From NCBI GenBank assembly GCA_964019425.1, contig OZ025788.1, positions 1,364,001-1,428,000 of the forward strand: 64,000 nucleotides of DNA, read 5' to 3'. Positions 18,182 to 27,902 of this stretch are shown here, piece after piece. Below the pieces are notes generated by a model that was not told where the DNA came from, ran no database searches, and worked only from the letters and a program-made list of their open reading frames with translations. The translations under genes were made by a program, and so were the position numbers. Positions within the stretch are counted from its first letter, which is position 1, and each line of letters opens with the position of its first letter. The stretch is from Flectonema sp. DT1601. Lineage: Eukaryota; Euglenozoa; Diplonemea; Diplonemida; Diplonemidae.

Positions 18182-20455
18182 ATGTTTTATTTTTCGGTAA
18201 CTCTTCTAAATAAGATGTCCAAAATAGGACTACCAACGAAATATCTACGGTGGGTTCAAAACTACTTGACTAGTAGGAAGATTTCAACAAGGGTGAATGG
18301 AGTGAAGGGAGCATTCCGGAACATTCGAGTAGGAGTACCACAAGGAAGCGTGCTGGGACCCCAGTTATTCTCTATCTTCATAAACGATTTGATAGATAAA
18401 CTAGAGATGTACGAACCGACTGTCTTTGCAGATGATGTTGGAATAGTAATAACCGCGGGCACTGTCAGCTGTTTAGAAAACAAGGTTAACAACGCAGTCA
18501 AAATATTTGAAAGGTGGGCACTTGACTCACACATCAAAATCAATAAGAACCCTGGCAAGACGGAATACATTCACGTGAGGCCAAGTGGAACTCATGACAA
18601 GTCCCCAGTAGTAGTATACTCTGAAGAACACACATTTAAATATGTGGTGGCCACGGCAGAACAAATGAGTAACCTTGTGAAGGATGATAACTCAACAACT
18701 GTAGTTTCAAAAGAAGAATTCGCCATCACTCACCTGTATGTCGTTCCAAAACATAAGATCAAAGTCAAGCTACCGAACAAACCGGCGGTACTGAAAACAA
18801 TGAAGATGAGCGCCAGCTTCTCACAACTGAAGAAAGTCCACAACAAGGCAGAAATAGATAAGATGCTGGAAAGAGTGGGGCCCGGATTACACGGATTTGC
18901 CTATGCGGTTGGACGAAAAGTTCACAAGACGAATACCGTGCGGTACCTGGGTGTACATTATGACGAGTTAACCTTTAAGTCGCAAATTCAAAAGATGATG
19001 ACAGCTGCTTCCAAGGGTCTAGGCTTGTTGGTTAGACTCACTAGGATAGGCTGCAGAAAGAGGACACTCATCAGTATACTGGTGACGGTGGTGTTAGCAA
19101 GGGTGCTTTATGGTGTTGAAAGCTTTGCTTGGATGCTACCAAAAGAGTGCTTCGAACAACTGGAATTACTGGTAAACAGGGCAGTGAGGCTGGTAACTGG
19201 ATGTCTGCGGAGCACCAAACTACAGAGACTTTACAAAGAAGCCGACACGCCAAGACTGAAGGAACACATCCAGTATAAGATGTGTAGAACCTATGAACGT
19301 TTCAAATTAAGTCCGTTCCTACCGACTCGCAAGCTGACGAGAACAGGGAGTTCAGAATTATTTCAAAAATCAAAATGGGGATGGAATGTCTGGATAGACT
19401 ATGTCTCTGGTATCCCTGGCCTTGACAATTACCGGAGCATTACCAACCTGGAAGTGAACCCAGAACACTACACTCTCCCTCCATGGGAAAGTACTAGTGC
19501 GATGAGATTCACATATTCAAGTAACAAGGAAGAGGCTGAACAGCGAGAAACTGAACTACCAGCCCACGAGATGAAAGTCTACACTGACGGGTCGATAAGA
19601 CACAAACCCAACACGTACATGACAGACGCGGCTGCCGCTGTGGTCATGGTTAACGAAAGCAAGATGCGTCTACTTGGATATAAAATACCAGTAGCGGGTT
19701 CCTCTTATAGGACCGAGCAGATTGCAGTGAAACTGGCGTTGGAAAATTTAGTTCAGGTGGCGGAGGATGAACATGAATCTCTAACAACAACGACGCACCT
19801 GTTGACTGATTCGATGTCAGTCATGCAGGCATTGGAACAAGGGCCATATAAACAAAGGTCCCCAATGAACAAAAAGATCTGGAAGTTGGCAATGAAACTG
19901 GAGAAGAAGGGAATCCAAGTCAACATGCAGTATGTACCGGCACACAGAAACGTGCGGTACAACGAAGTAGCGGACCAACTGGCGAAATTCGCTGCAGGCC
20001 TGAAGGAAGATCCACCTCACGAAGATGTTATTATTAAACAACTGCCCACTCAACTTGACATGGGAACATTGATGACGTTTCACAAGCGGAGAAAACGGGA
20101 GAACTGGATCGGACCGGGAGAGGTAAGACACCCTCCGTACATCGAAGCTCTAACACGACCAGAGGAAGTACTGATGTCACGCTTTAGAGTGGGACATTGT
20201 AGATCTCTGATAATCAAAGGACTGAACGAGCTGTGCTTTTTCTGTAAACTTGGAAAGGCGACAGCACATCATGTATTATTTATATGCGAACATTGGTGTA
20301 TAGAAACCTTGAGAGAAAAATACATCAGTCACATGATGAATGACAAGGGAGAGGAAGCATGCCAACTGGAGGACTGCTACTTACCTGCGAATCAACAGCA
20401 GATGACTGGTTTTGTCACAACCTTAGACAGACTGGCACAACTATTAGGACGGTAG
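18182..20455 (+). CDS. LINE ORF2 remnant: partial reverse transcriptase plus RNase H
   Basis: An open frame of 757 residues. It begins inside the RT domain: LLNKMSKIGLPTKYLRW is the stretch that follows motif A in LINE RTs, so the first catalytic Asp is missing. Motif B region GVPQGSVLGPQLFSIFINDL and motif C FADDVGIV (about residue 80) are present, and TVRYLGVHYDE (about 257) marks the thumb. About 170 residues separate FADD from YLGV, longer than usual. RNase H follows with VYTDGS, a TEQ...ALE helix, LTDSMS and a NEVADQLA helix, so the D-E-D-D set is intact. A C-x2-C-x7-H-x4-C finger lies near the end. RNase H plus this finger fits the I/ingi/R1-like LINE groups. The ATG at 18182 is only the first in frame and is probably not a native start. 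Confidence 0.85.
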   Translation: MFYFSVTLLNKMSKIGLPTKYLRWVQNYLTSRKISTRVNGVKGAFRNIRVGVPQGSVLGPQLFSIFINDLIDKLEMYEPTVFADDVGIVITAGTVSCLENKVNNAVKIFERWALDSHIKINKNPGKTEYIHVRPSGTHDKSPVVVYSEEHTFKYVVATAEQMSNLVKDDNSTTVVSKEEFAITHLYVVPKHKIKVKLPNKPAVLKTMKMSASFSQLKKVHNKAEIDKMLERVGPGLHGFAYAVGRKVHKTNTVRYLGVHYDELTFKSQIQKMMTAASKGLGLLVRLTRIGCRKRTLISILVTVVLARVLYGVESFAWMLPKECFEQLELLVNRAVRLVTGCLRSTKLQRLYKEADTPRLKEHIQYKMCRTYERFKLSPFLPTRKLTRTGSSELFQKSKWGWNVWIDYVSGIPGLDNYRSITNLEVNPEHYTLPPWESTSAMRFTYSSNKEEAEQRETELPAHEMKVYTDGSIRHKPNTYMTDAAAAVVMVNESKMRLLGYKIPVAGSSYRTEQIAVKLALENLVQVAEDEHESLTTTTHLLTDSMSVMQALEQGPYKQRSPMNKKIWKLAMKLEKKGIQVNMQYVPAHRNVRYNEVADQLAKFAAGLKEDPPHEDVIIKQLPTQLDMGTLMTFHKRRKRENWIGPGEVRHPPYIEALTRPEEVLMSRFRVGHCRSLIIKGLNELCFFCKLGKATAHHVLFICEHWCIETLREKYISHMMNDKGEEACQLEDCYLPANQQQMTGFVTTLDRLAQLLGR

Positions 20456-20720
20456 TATTATTAAAACATCGACATTTCGAATATCAACATTGAAGGCATC
20501 ATTGCAACACATCTGAAGTCGTCCAAGTGGACAATTAATTATGTAGTATTAGTTTTAAGTTATCAAAACAAAGAAAGGAGATACGAAGCCTACGGGATTC
20601 CCACCCCCAACCCCCAAAACAAAGAAAGTAAGAAAGAAAGAAAGAAAAAGAACAGCCGCGCCTAACAGCGCAAACAGCATCACAGACTCACGGGTCGTGG
20701 TGCACTCAAAAAAAAAAAAA

Positions 20721-20749
20721 TCCTTTACTTAGTTAGGAATAAAGTGAAA
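20721..20749. repeat. Right arm of 29-bp inverted repeat around the LINE
   Basis: Directly follows the 13-A tail of the element and is the exact reverse complement of 18152-18180. The next host gene starts 38 bases further on. Confidence 0.95.
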
Positions 20750-20787
20750 AAACAACTTTAATTTCGTGCAGCAAATATGTCAGTACC

Positions 20788-21354
20788 ATGTCCGACCTAA
20801 GAATGTCTGAATTACCTCACTTAGTTGGTTCCCAGCTGGAAGAAGTATTGTCCAAATTATGTTCCAAGGTTCGTGAATTGGAAGATAAAGTACAGCGAAT
20901 CTCTGAAGAGAATCAGACACTTGAAAGCAGGATTAAAGAACAAGATATCAAGCTACAGAAATCTGAGGACAGAGTCAGTGAAGCACAAGCAGTGCTGTCT
21001 AGTGTAAACGAAATGCAACAGCAAATCCACAAACACGAGGAGGTATTGACAACCACTAAATGGATTGATGTTGATGTGATATCAAACAGTGAATGGAATC
21101 CTTCAGCTATTTATAGATTATCCCTTGATGAAATGAATAACAACATTAAAGCTGGCTGGGTTTATGCTACCAGAGTGTTATCTTCTTATATCTTCTTTGA
21201 AACCTCATCGTCATCTTCGAATTCGTATTTCTCAAGAGTGTCTTGCAAGAAGAAGTCGAAGTGGGAGCTTCTTCCGAAGAACGCCAATTCACCAGGAGAT
21301 ACTCCGTTACCGATATCTGGGATTGTTTATAGTCTCCAAATGGCTGTACTTTAG
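20788..21354 (+). CDS. Hypothetical coiled-coil protein
   Basis: Protein of 188 residues. Residues about 10-90 form a heptad-patterned coiled coil (LEEVLSKLCSKVRELEDKVQ onward). The second half is Ser/Lys-rich with no recognised domain. The start is the first ATG after an acceptor-like GTGCAG. It lies just right of the LINE insertion, so its promoter or splice-leader region may have been disturbed. The last 60 residues could instead be intronic, since another frame is also open there (to 21385); transcript data would settle this. No family recognised. Confidence 0.55.
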   Translation: MSDLRMSELPHLVGSQLEEVLSKLCSKVRELEDKVQRISEENQTLESRIKEQDIKLQKSEDRVSEAQAVLSSVNEMQQQIHKHEEVLTTTKWIDVDVISNSEWNPSAIYRLSLDEMNNNIKAGWVYATRVLSSYIFFETSSSSSNSYFSRVSCKKKSKWELLPKNANSPGDTPLPISGIVYSLQMAVL

Positions 21355-21503
21355 AATACATTTTTCTCCGGCACTATTTTCATAGAGCCCCAGCAACCGT
21401 TATTGTCGAATTGTAATCGTTTTCTCTCTATCTTCATTCGTTTTGTTCAGGTTACAATTCAGTGATGAAATATTAAATAAAAGGAAATTGTGGTTCCGTG
21501 TGA

Positions 21504-23735
21504 ATGGCTGCAACGCCCGCGCACTTGCTACCGTTTAGCGATATATCATCCAATGTGTTAAATGGTACTTTGCTTTATGATATGGTGCATAGAAAAACTG
21601 GAATAAGAGTTTGCTATGTTCCGAGGAAGTATGGAGTAGAAACTACAACCAGTATCTCATTTAGGAATCGAAGTAGCAGAGATGGTGTAGGGCATGTGTT
21701 AGAGCACTGTGTGCTCAATGGAAGTAAGAAATATCCGGTTGAGAATGCGTTCTTCTCCACTGCATCAAGGGTACTCACAACCCACTGTAGCGCTATTACG
21801 ATGCCGACATTTTCAGCATTCACAGTTACAACACCACAACCTGGTAGGTGGTTACCAGTTTTAGTAGATTTGTTATTCAATCCTTTGTTATCTTCGGGTG
21901 GTGTAATTAGAGAAAAGATTATCGCTGCGAATGAGGTAAGCTCTTCTATGAAGAGTCCAGACTATCACCTCATCAATATTCTTCAGAATCGACTGCAGCC
22001 ACGTTTTCCTCACCCGGCGGGTGGTATTCCTCATCACATAGTAGGTGTCACTCCTGATGAGGTCCGTTTGCATCATAAAAAGAATTATCATCCTCGTCAT
22101 TGTATTTTCTCTGTTCTGTCTCACTCTCCTAGCGTCTTACTGGATGTCGATAGAGCGTTGCGAGTAGTTGATGTCGGTATGACAGATCCCTTACCGACCA
22201 CAGTCAAGTCATACTCTCGAAGTAAGAACCAATACATTAATGAGAGTCATCCGGCTGTTGTGAGCCCAGCTGTTACTTCAGCTTGGAAAATACAAAACCC
22301 GACTGTCACAGATTCTGATGTCGAAACTTCAGCAAACTTGCTCTCTCCAAAAGTTGACAAAAAACTATTTACTTGTTGTAGCCCTGACACAGACTTACCC
22401 ATTCCTATGTTCAGGTCAACATGCACTGCTACGGATGCTGACGCATCTCAGTTAGAAGTTCAGAAACAAGCAAAGATACAATTAGTTAAAAGAGAAGAAA
22501 TAAAAAGTGCAATAAAAAGTAACTCAGATATGTGGGATCGAGTACTTGCTGTAGCACCTTATCATTATGCGACGGCGCTCAATAAGAGCTGGGCGAATGG
22601 GAAGTTTTCTATTCCGGGTTCTGGTTCTTATAAAGGAGTTAGTGAATGTCTGAAACAGATTTCAGAAGAACAACCTGATTGCGTTGTTCGTCTTGTTGAG
22701 GGTCCAACTGATATACCGAAGCTTACCATACCGCGGGGAGGAGCTGTATCTCTGTCTTCAAAAAATTATTTACTCCCATCAACTACTGAATCAGAGGTAC
22801 GAGAGTACTATAAACACATTGCAGAACACGCTCCGGTATTTAAAGAAATTCCAACATGGGTTGTTCCGGAAGCAGCTCAGACAATTCTTGAGATCTGCCG
22901 AACAGTTTCTGATCCTTCCTCTCTTCATAGGATAGAAGTTAGCGATGATGGTAACGTCATATTTGAAACACCAGATACGAATGTTCAAGAAGCTCTTCAA
23001 AAGGTATTTCAAACAATTCTTAATATCCCAAAGAGAGATCTTCAAACCATCATAGAATCACTTCACTCAAGGTTATCATCAATAAACTTACATGGAGAAG
23101 CACTACTCAATGCTGCAACTGCAGCAAGTTCCCTTTCTATTATACAAAAGCAACTGTACTCCGTGGTTGGTCCACCACATATACATTTCATCAAAGAGCT
23201 AAAGAGAGTATTTGATACTCAAGGTGTTTCAGCTGTTAGAAGGATATTGCTCAAATCACTGTGTGGTGTTCGTAATTGTGATAAGTCTCAAGATGGTGGT
23301 GTAAAAAATGATAACAGTGTTGGAGTGTCAATCCGTAACACTGGAAGCAGAAATGATCCCAACATTATCCTGGGATGTAGAATCCTGGCAGGTGAGTTGC
23401 ATACTCTCTTGAGAGAGCGTCGAGGTTGCTACTCAACAGTTGCCTCTGTTGTTGGAGATGCCATATGGTGCGGAACTGCTGCAGATCCAACACCGCAGGT
23501 ATCTGCGAACATCATTCTGTCTGCTGTTCGTTCCATTCCAAAGTTACTATCGAGTGGTGTTTCTCACAGTAGTCTTCGAATGATTAAGATCGCTGCCTTG
23601 CAAGAACTCGCTCATGAGAATCGCCTGACTCCTTCACTTATTACTGGGCTCTGCAGTGCCACTCCCCAATCGATATCTGCAGCGTGGAACGCATTCGTTT
23701 CGTTGAATGTGAAGGATGCGTCATCGACTGTTTAA
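21504..23735 (+). CDS. M16 family metallopeptidase, presequence-protease-like
   Basis: Protein of 743 residues. The N-terminal domain has the inverted zinc motif HxxEH as HVLEHCVLNGS (about residues 64-68), in a context typical of the M16C (PreP/Cym1) group: GVGHVLEHCVLNGSKKYP. A downstream Glu in ANEV (about 147) fits the third zinc ligand. Near the C-terminus LLRERRGCYSTVAS matches the RxxxGxxY substrate-binding signature. M16C enzymes degrade targeting peptides and other short peptides inside mitochondria or plastids. This one is shorter than usual (about 1000 residues), with a compressed middle. A targeting peptide is not obvious. An acceptor-like TTTTGTTCAG ends about 21450. The next gene is an M1 aminopeptidase. 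Confidence 0.85.
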   Translation: MAATPAHLLPFSDISSNVLNGTLLYDMVHRKTGIRVCYVPRKYGVETTTSISFRNRSSRDGVGHVLEHCVLNGSKKYPVENAFFSTASRVLTTHCSAITMPTFSAFTVTTPQPGRWLPVLVDLLFNPLLSSGGVIREKIIAANEVSSSMKSPDYHLINILQNRLQPRFPHPAGGIPHHIVGVTPDEVRLHHKKNYHPRHCIFSVLSHSPSVLLDVDRALRVVDVGMTDPLPTTVKSYSRSKNQYINESHPAVVSPAVTSAWKIQNPTVTDSDVETSANLLSPKVDKKLFTCCSPDTDLPIPMFRSTCTATDADASQLEVQKQAKIQLVKREEIKSAIKSNSDMWDRVLAVAPYHYATALNKSWANGKFSIPGSGSYKGVSECLKQISEEQPDCVVRLVEGPTDIPKLTIPRGGAVSLSSKNYLLPSTTESEVREYYKHIAEHAPVFKEIPTWVVPEAAQTILEICRTVSDPSSLHRIEVSDDGNVIFETPDTNVQEALQKVFQTILNIPKRDLQTIIESLHSRLSSINLHGEALLNAATAASSLSIIQKQLYSVVGPPHIHFIKELKRVFDTQGVSAVRRILLKSLCGVRNCDKSQDGGVKNDNSVGVSIRNTGSRNDPNIILGCRILAGELHTLLRERRGCYSTVASVVGDAIWCGTAADPTPQVSANIILSAVRSIPKLLSSGVSHSSLRMIKIAALQELAHENRLTPSLITGLCSATPQSISAAWNAFVSLNVKDASSTV

Positions 23736-23893
23736 TAGTTGTGTTCATTAACTTTTCTTTTACTTCTAAAAATATTTCTCTAAACAGTAACATGTAATGA
23801 ATTACTTAGGTAGTGTAGCTAACCCAGTGAGTGTATGTATTCCTCGTGTGTAACTGTCATGTTTTTACTATTCTTTTAGGATGACTCCCCGTA

Positions 23894-26509
23894 ATGTCTG
23901 TGGAACTTGATGGAAATGTGAGGCCTATTTCTTACAATGTTACCATACTCCCTAACATGTCATGGGGTGAGTCGCAGCCTCCAACGACGATGGACTGCAG
24001 GATGACAATGAGCTGGGAGGCACAGGAACCAACTAATCATCTTATGGTCCACTGCTGTGATATTATCTTTCAAGATATAGAGGTAGAAATTGAGGGTAAA
24101 GTAATTGAAATCGGAGACTTGACTTTACTATCGGACAAACCAAGAGAGTTAGTCAGAATTGAATTTAATTTGATCAGTGGAACTAGTGGAATCCTCCGTA
24201 CTAAACATACTGCTCAACTACGTGGGTTAACATCTAAAGGTGGAGTGTGCGTAAGTCAACAGAACTCAACACCAGTCATGATGACGCACTTCGAACCTTT
24301 ATGTGCTAGGTCACTAATACCGTGTTTTGATTTCCCTTCAATGAAGGCGAGATTTCAACTAACGGTAATAAAAGAACATATTCCTTCACATTATAAGATA
24401 TTATCAAATACTCCTGTTCAAGAAGATTCCAGATCACATGTTGTATTTGAGCAGACTACTCCTATCTGTACTTATTTATTCGCTTTTGTTATCGCAGACC
24501 TTCACAGCATATCAACTATAAGTAGTTCTGGTATTACTCTGTCAGTGTATACTCCAAGAACACGTAATATTGAAGATGGGAGGCAAAGTTTGCAAATACT
24601 TCAAAAAACTATTTCATTTTTTGAGCAATATTTTGATCTGAGATTAGAGATGTCTAAATTAGACATAATTGGTATACCAGTACTGCCAGCGATAGCAATG
24701 GAGAATCATTGCTGTTTGGTATTCCGATTAAATTATCTTTTAATATCAGAAGGTACTCCCCTAAGTAGATTTCAACGAATCGTTCGACTAATCGCTCATG
24801 AAGTCTGCCATCATTGGTTTGGTAATAGTACTTCACTTGATTCTTGGGACTCTGTTTGGTTGAAAGAGGGATTTGCTCGTTATTTGGAATACCTCTGCAC
24901 AGATAGTCTTTTCCCGAAATGGGGATTCTGGGGAGACTTTCAAATAGCTGTAGTTGAAGAGATGAAAATAGGCGATTGCGTTGATGTCCACAGAAGACCT
25001 TTGGAAGTACACGCCCCAACTGTCTCAGCTGTTATGAGATTATTTGATAAGGTGTGTTATGCAAAAGGTGCTTCACTAACTAGAATGATAAAAGGAATAA
25101 TGGGTGAATCTTCATTCAGGGAATCCATATCAAGTTTTCTCAAGACAACTGTAAATGGAACAGGATCTCCGAATGATTTATTCTCAATATTCGATAGTCA
25201 TGTTGCTTCTTCTCCTCCTATTCCAAACATGACTATTTCACAGTGGTTCGAACCTTGGAGAAATCAAGAGTCGCTACCTCTTGTTTGCATCAGGGAATCG
25301 AATAGAACTGAAATAGCAATTCTTACCATGAGGCATCCTGACATACTTCGGTGTGAAGATGGTGTTGTTGCTTCTGTATTTCCGGTTTTTATAACTTTTC
25401 AAATATGCATTAAAAAATCAGAAGGACTTGTGGTCGTTAGATCAGAACAAATTCTACTCCCACCGCACAGCACGAATGAAATTATTATAAGCATTCCAGA
25501 ACTACAAGACGGTAACTGTCTTGTTATCGCAAATACTGAAGCAATCACGTACTGTAGGTGTTTGTATGATGATAACTTAACAAATCGAATAATGTCAAAC
25601 TTCAGTAGTTTATCAGACTTAACTCGCTTAAACGTTGTACTTGATGCCTCTGCATTGCTACACGTTGGGACGATGGTCGGAGAGCGAAAACAACTTTTAA
25701 AAATGTATTTACCGTCTGGTATTGATCCTTTGTTTAAAGTCTTTCAGGCTGTAGGTGCAAGTAGTGAGACAGATAATTTTATAATCAATGCGACCGCAGC
25801 AGCAGCGATTGATCTTTTAGTTAAGGGTTGCCTTTGTAGTAATAAAGTGCAGTCATTTATTAGAGGAGCTTTTGAGCATCTGCTACCTGAAATAGAACGA
25901 GTCGCGTATTCAGATTTAGTAGTTTCAGAGTTTGGTAGTTTTGATAAGAAGAAACAGCTAACACCAGAAACAGCAGCAATGGTACTTCAGTCTTTAGGTT
26001 TCTGTGGTAGTCAAAGTGCTATGAAATTATCTGGTGAGTTACAGTTAGAATTAGTAAGACGAATGACAGAAACAACAACAACCGATAATCCAACATTCTT
26101 AATTGTAGCAATGGCTGCTGTTAAAACTAAAGTTCTACACGGAGGATTAGATGACTGGGGTGTCGCATGGTCTGTATATCAATGGGCTCAAACCACAGCA
26201 ATAAATGAACCAGACCCTGACACTGATCAAGGAGAAATGGGTACCCTTGATAACATTGTGTCTCCTCCTTTTCCAACTACAACATTTCCATTAGTAGGAT
26301 CTCTACCAGTTGGTTATAATCTTCTTAACGTCGCTTTAGAAACACTTTGCCTCTCTAAGACACCTGCGGTGAATGACTTTATTGTTTCACTTATTTTGGA
26401 AGATTCTAGACTGACTATAGATGGGGCTCACTTTTCCCTCGCACTCGGCTTGCTCATTAATTACACAGCGATTAGTGCTCTGCTGCCAAGGGTTGTAAAA
26501 ACAGTATGA
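23894..26509 (+). CDS. M1 family aminopeptidase
   Basis: Protein of 871 residues, the usual size for puromycin-sensitive-type aminopeptidases. The catalytic domain has zinc motif HEVCHHWFGNS (HExxH at about 302-306) with the third ligand in LKEGFARYLEY (about 325). The exopeptidase motif is AIAMENH, so the usual first Gly of GAMEN is Ala, while the Glu that binds the substrate amino terminus is kept. The N-terminal beta domain contains FEPLCARSLIPCFDFPSMKA, matching the family FEPTDARRAFPCFDEP signature. The C-terminal half is a helical ERAP-like domain. There is no signal peptide, so it is probably cytosolic. It removes N-terminal residues from peptides. CTTTTAG followed by GATGACTCCCCGTA precedes the ATG. 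Confidence 0.9.
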   Translation: MSVELDGNVRPISYNVTILPNMSWGESQPPTTMDCRMTMSWEAQEPTNHLMVHCCDIIFQDIEVEIEGKVIEIGDLTLLSDKPRELVRIEFNLISGTSGILRTKHTAQLRGLTSKGGVCVSQQNSTPVMMTHFEPLCARSLIPCFDFPSMKARFQLTVIKEHIPSHYKILSNTPVQEDSRSHVVFEQTTPICTYLFAFVIADLHSISTISSSGITLSVYTPRTRNIEDGRQSLQILQKTISFFEQYFDLRLEMSKLDIIGIPVLPAIAMENHCCLVFRLNYLLISEGTPLSRFQRIVRLIAHEVCHHWFGNSTSLDSWDSVWLKEGFARYLEYLCTDSLFPKWGFWGDFQIAVVEEMKIGDCVDVHRRPLEVHAPTVSAVMRLFDKVCYAKGASLTRMIKGIMGESSFRESISSFLKTTVNGTGSPNDLFSIFDSHVASSPPIPNMTISQWFEPWRNQESLPLVCIRESNRTEIAILTMRHPDILRCEDGVVASVFPVFITFQICIKKSEGLVVVRSEQILLPPHSTNEIIISIPELQDGNCLVIANTEAITYCRCLYDDNLTNRIMSNFSSLSDLTRLNVVLDASALLHVGTMVGERKQLLKMYLPSGIDPLFKVFQAVGASSETDNFIINATAAAAIDLLVKGCLCSNKVQSFIRGAFEHLLPEIERVAYSDLVVSEFGSFDKKKQLTPETAAMVLQSLGFCGSQSAMKLSGELQLELVRRMTETTTTDNPTFLIVAMAAVKTKVLHGGLDDWGVAWSVYQWAQTTAINEPDPDTDQGEMGTLDNIVSPPFPTTTFPLVGSLPVGYNLLNVALETLCLSKTPAVNDFIVSLILEDSRLTIDGAHFSLALGLLINYTAISALLPRVVKTV

Positions 26510-27902
26510 TAATTTAAAACAATGTTTTTTTTTTTTGTTGCACCGACGAAGTCGGAGAAGAAACTATTCAGATTAGGTGCAGTTATTTTTTATGTCATGT
26601 TATCTATTTCCCCGTGCGCCAGTAAAACTAGCTGCGATCAACAATTTCCGTATCTGACACTTTACTCATTAACATTGACTCTAAACGAGGACAAAACAGC
26701 GTCATCGTTTCTGGATAGTTTTCCTGGAGTACAAAGATGTCGAAGTATCTGCCAATCCGGTACATTGCTGGGGACAATTTTTACCCCTCCTACATGCCTA
26801 CCTTTTCCCATGTTGAAAGACGTAATGACTTTAGCTTCAAGGTATCCTTCAACTTGTGATACGAGGATATACACCCCGGCCATCCTTATCATAATATGCA
26901 ATGCCCTCCTTGCTCCATTTGTGATTAGTATCAGAAAAAGTTAGCAACCATCTTTTCAGCTGTGATGTCATACGCATGAAGCATATCATCTGACCCTCGA
27001 ATAATCACCACCTGTGGTATTCGCTCGATCCCATAATGTAGTCTGGTTTCATTTCGCATGGTATCTGGGTGAACGAATCTACTTTAACTTCACCTTTCCC
27101 TCGAAAGGGACTTCTCATGAACGGTTAAATCAACCGTTAATCATTTTGGTGGGAATCCTGTATGGGTTCTTGCTCTGCCTGTGTGCCGTCCTCGTCCTAC
27201 TTCCAAACTAGTTACGGTCAGCGTTGATCTATCATATTGTTAGCTGCTCAATGTTGTGTCCTCCCACCGGACTACTTATTGAAGCTATAGAGGTTTCTAT
27301 AGTAGGCTTTTCTAAATGGTCTTCACATTCTCTGTTAAAAAAATAACACTCAAAATAAAAAAAAAACAGAAATTCACATGGACACTAATAGTAGCGAGTC
27401 TCAATTATGGGGCAGTTGGTTGGCTAAGTGAACACAAAGGGCTTCACACACCCAGATTTCAAGGTATTATGGAGTCTAGAAAACTGTGCCTCGATAACTT
27501 ACTGAACTCTCTTGATGACTAAAATGAGTTCTCCACCAGTTGTAAAACCAGGTCACAGGGTACAACCGTACTGGGTGTTGGTTGCTAGCTCTTTTACTGG
27601 AGATGGAAATTGTTTTTGTTTTTTTATATATAAAAACTGAAAAAAATACGACAGTTGCGCTTCTTGCACAGCTGACACGTGCTTTTTTCATTTCAAGAAA
27701 CATGATGGTACTATGCCCCGTATTTCTTTTTCTTTTTTTATACTCACACCAGAATGAAAATAATTTTCTTCTTTAGTTTCACAGGCTGAGCTACATGAGA
27801 TTAGAAAGAAGTGAAGGAAGTGTTTATCCACCCAAATAACAAAGTAAAGTCACTTTCTTTCTCTTACAGCCATAACAAAGAAATGGAGTGAAGACTTAAA
27901 TA
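26510..27902. other. Intergenic, M1 gene to proline-rich gene
   Basis: About 1.4 kb. Open frames at 26522-26944 (140 residues, hydrophobic C-terminus) and 27014-27211 (65 residues, hydrophobic C-terminus) have no family resemblance and the first starts in a T run; I do not call them genes. A TCTCTTACAG acceptor-like site ends near 27870, followed by a two-codon upstream frame (ATG GAG TGA) before the next gene. Confidence 0.45.

Larger units (their letters stand above)
18152..20749 (+). mobile_element. 5'-truncated LINE (non-LTR retrotransposon) bounded by 29-bp inverted repeats
   Basis: The element holds the 3' part of a reverse transcriptase, an RNase H domain and a zinc-finger tail, then a 3' UTR with a purine microsatellite (about 20620-20652) and a 13-A tail at 20708-20720. 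It is cut off on the left just after the place of RT motif A, as in a normal 5' truncation during target-primed reverse transcription. Instead of a direct target-site duplication, a perfect 29-bp inverted repeat bounds it (18152-18180 and 20721-20749). It lies 19 bases upstream of the tRNA-Trp gene, head to head with it. Its single frame is open, so insertion looks recent. Confidence 0.85.

Noticed and set aside
26522-27211. Two short frames with hydrophobic ends after the M1 gene
   Set aside because: The first begins in a T run and neither resembles a known protein. I found no splice model joining them.
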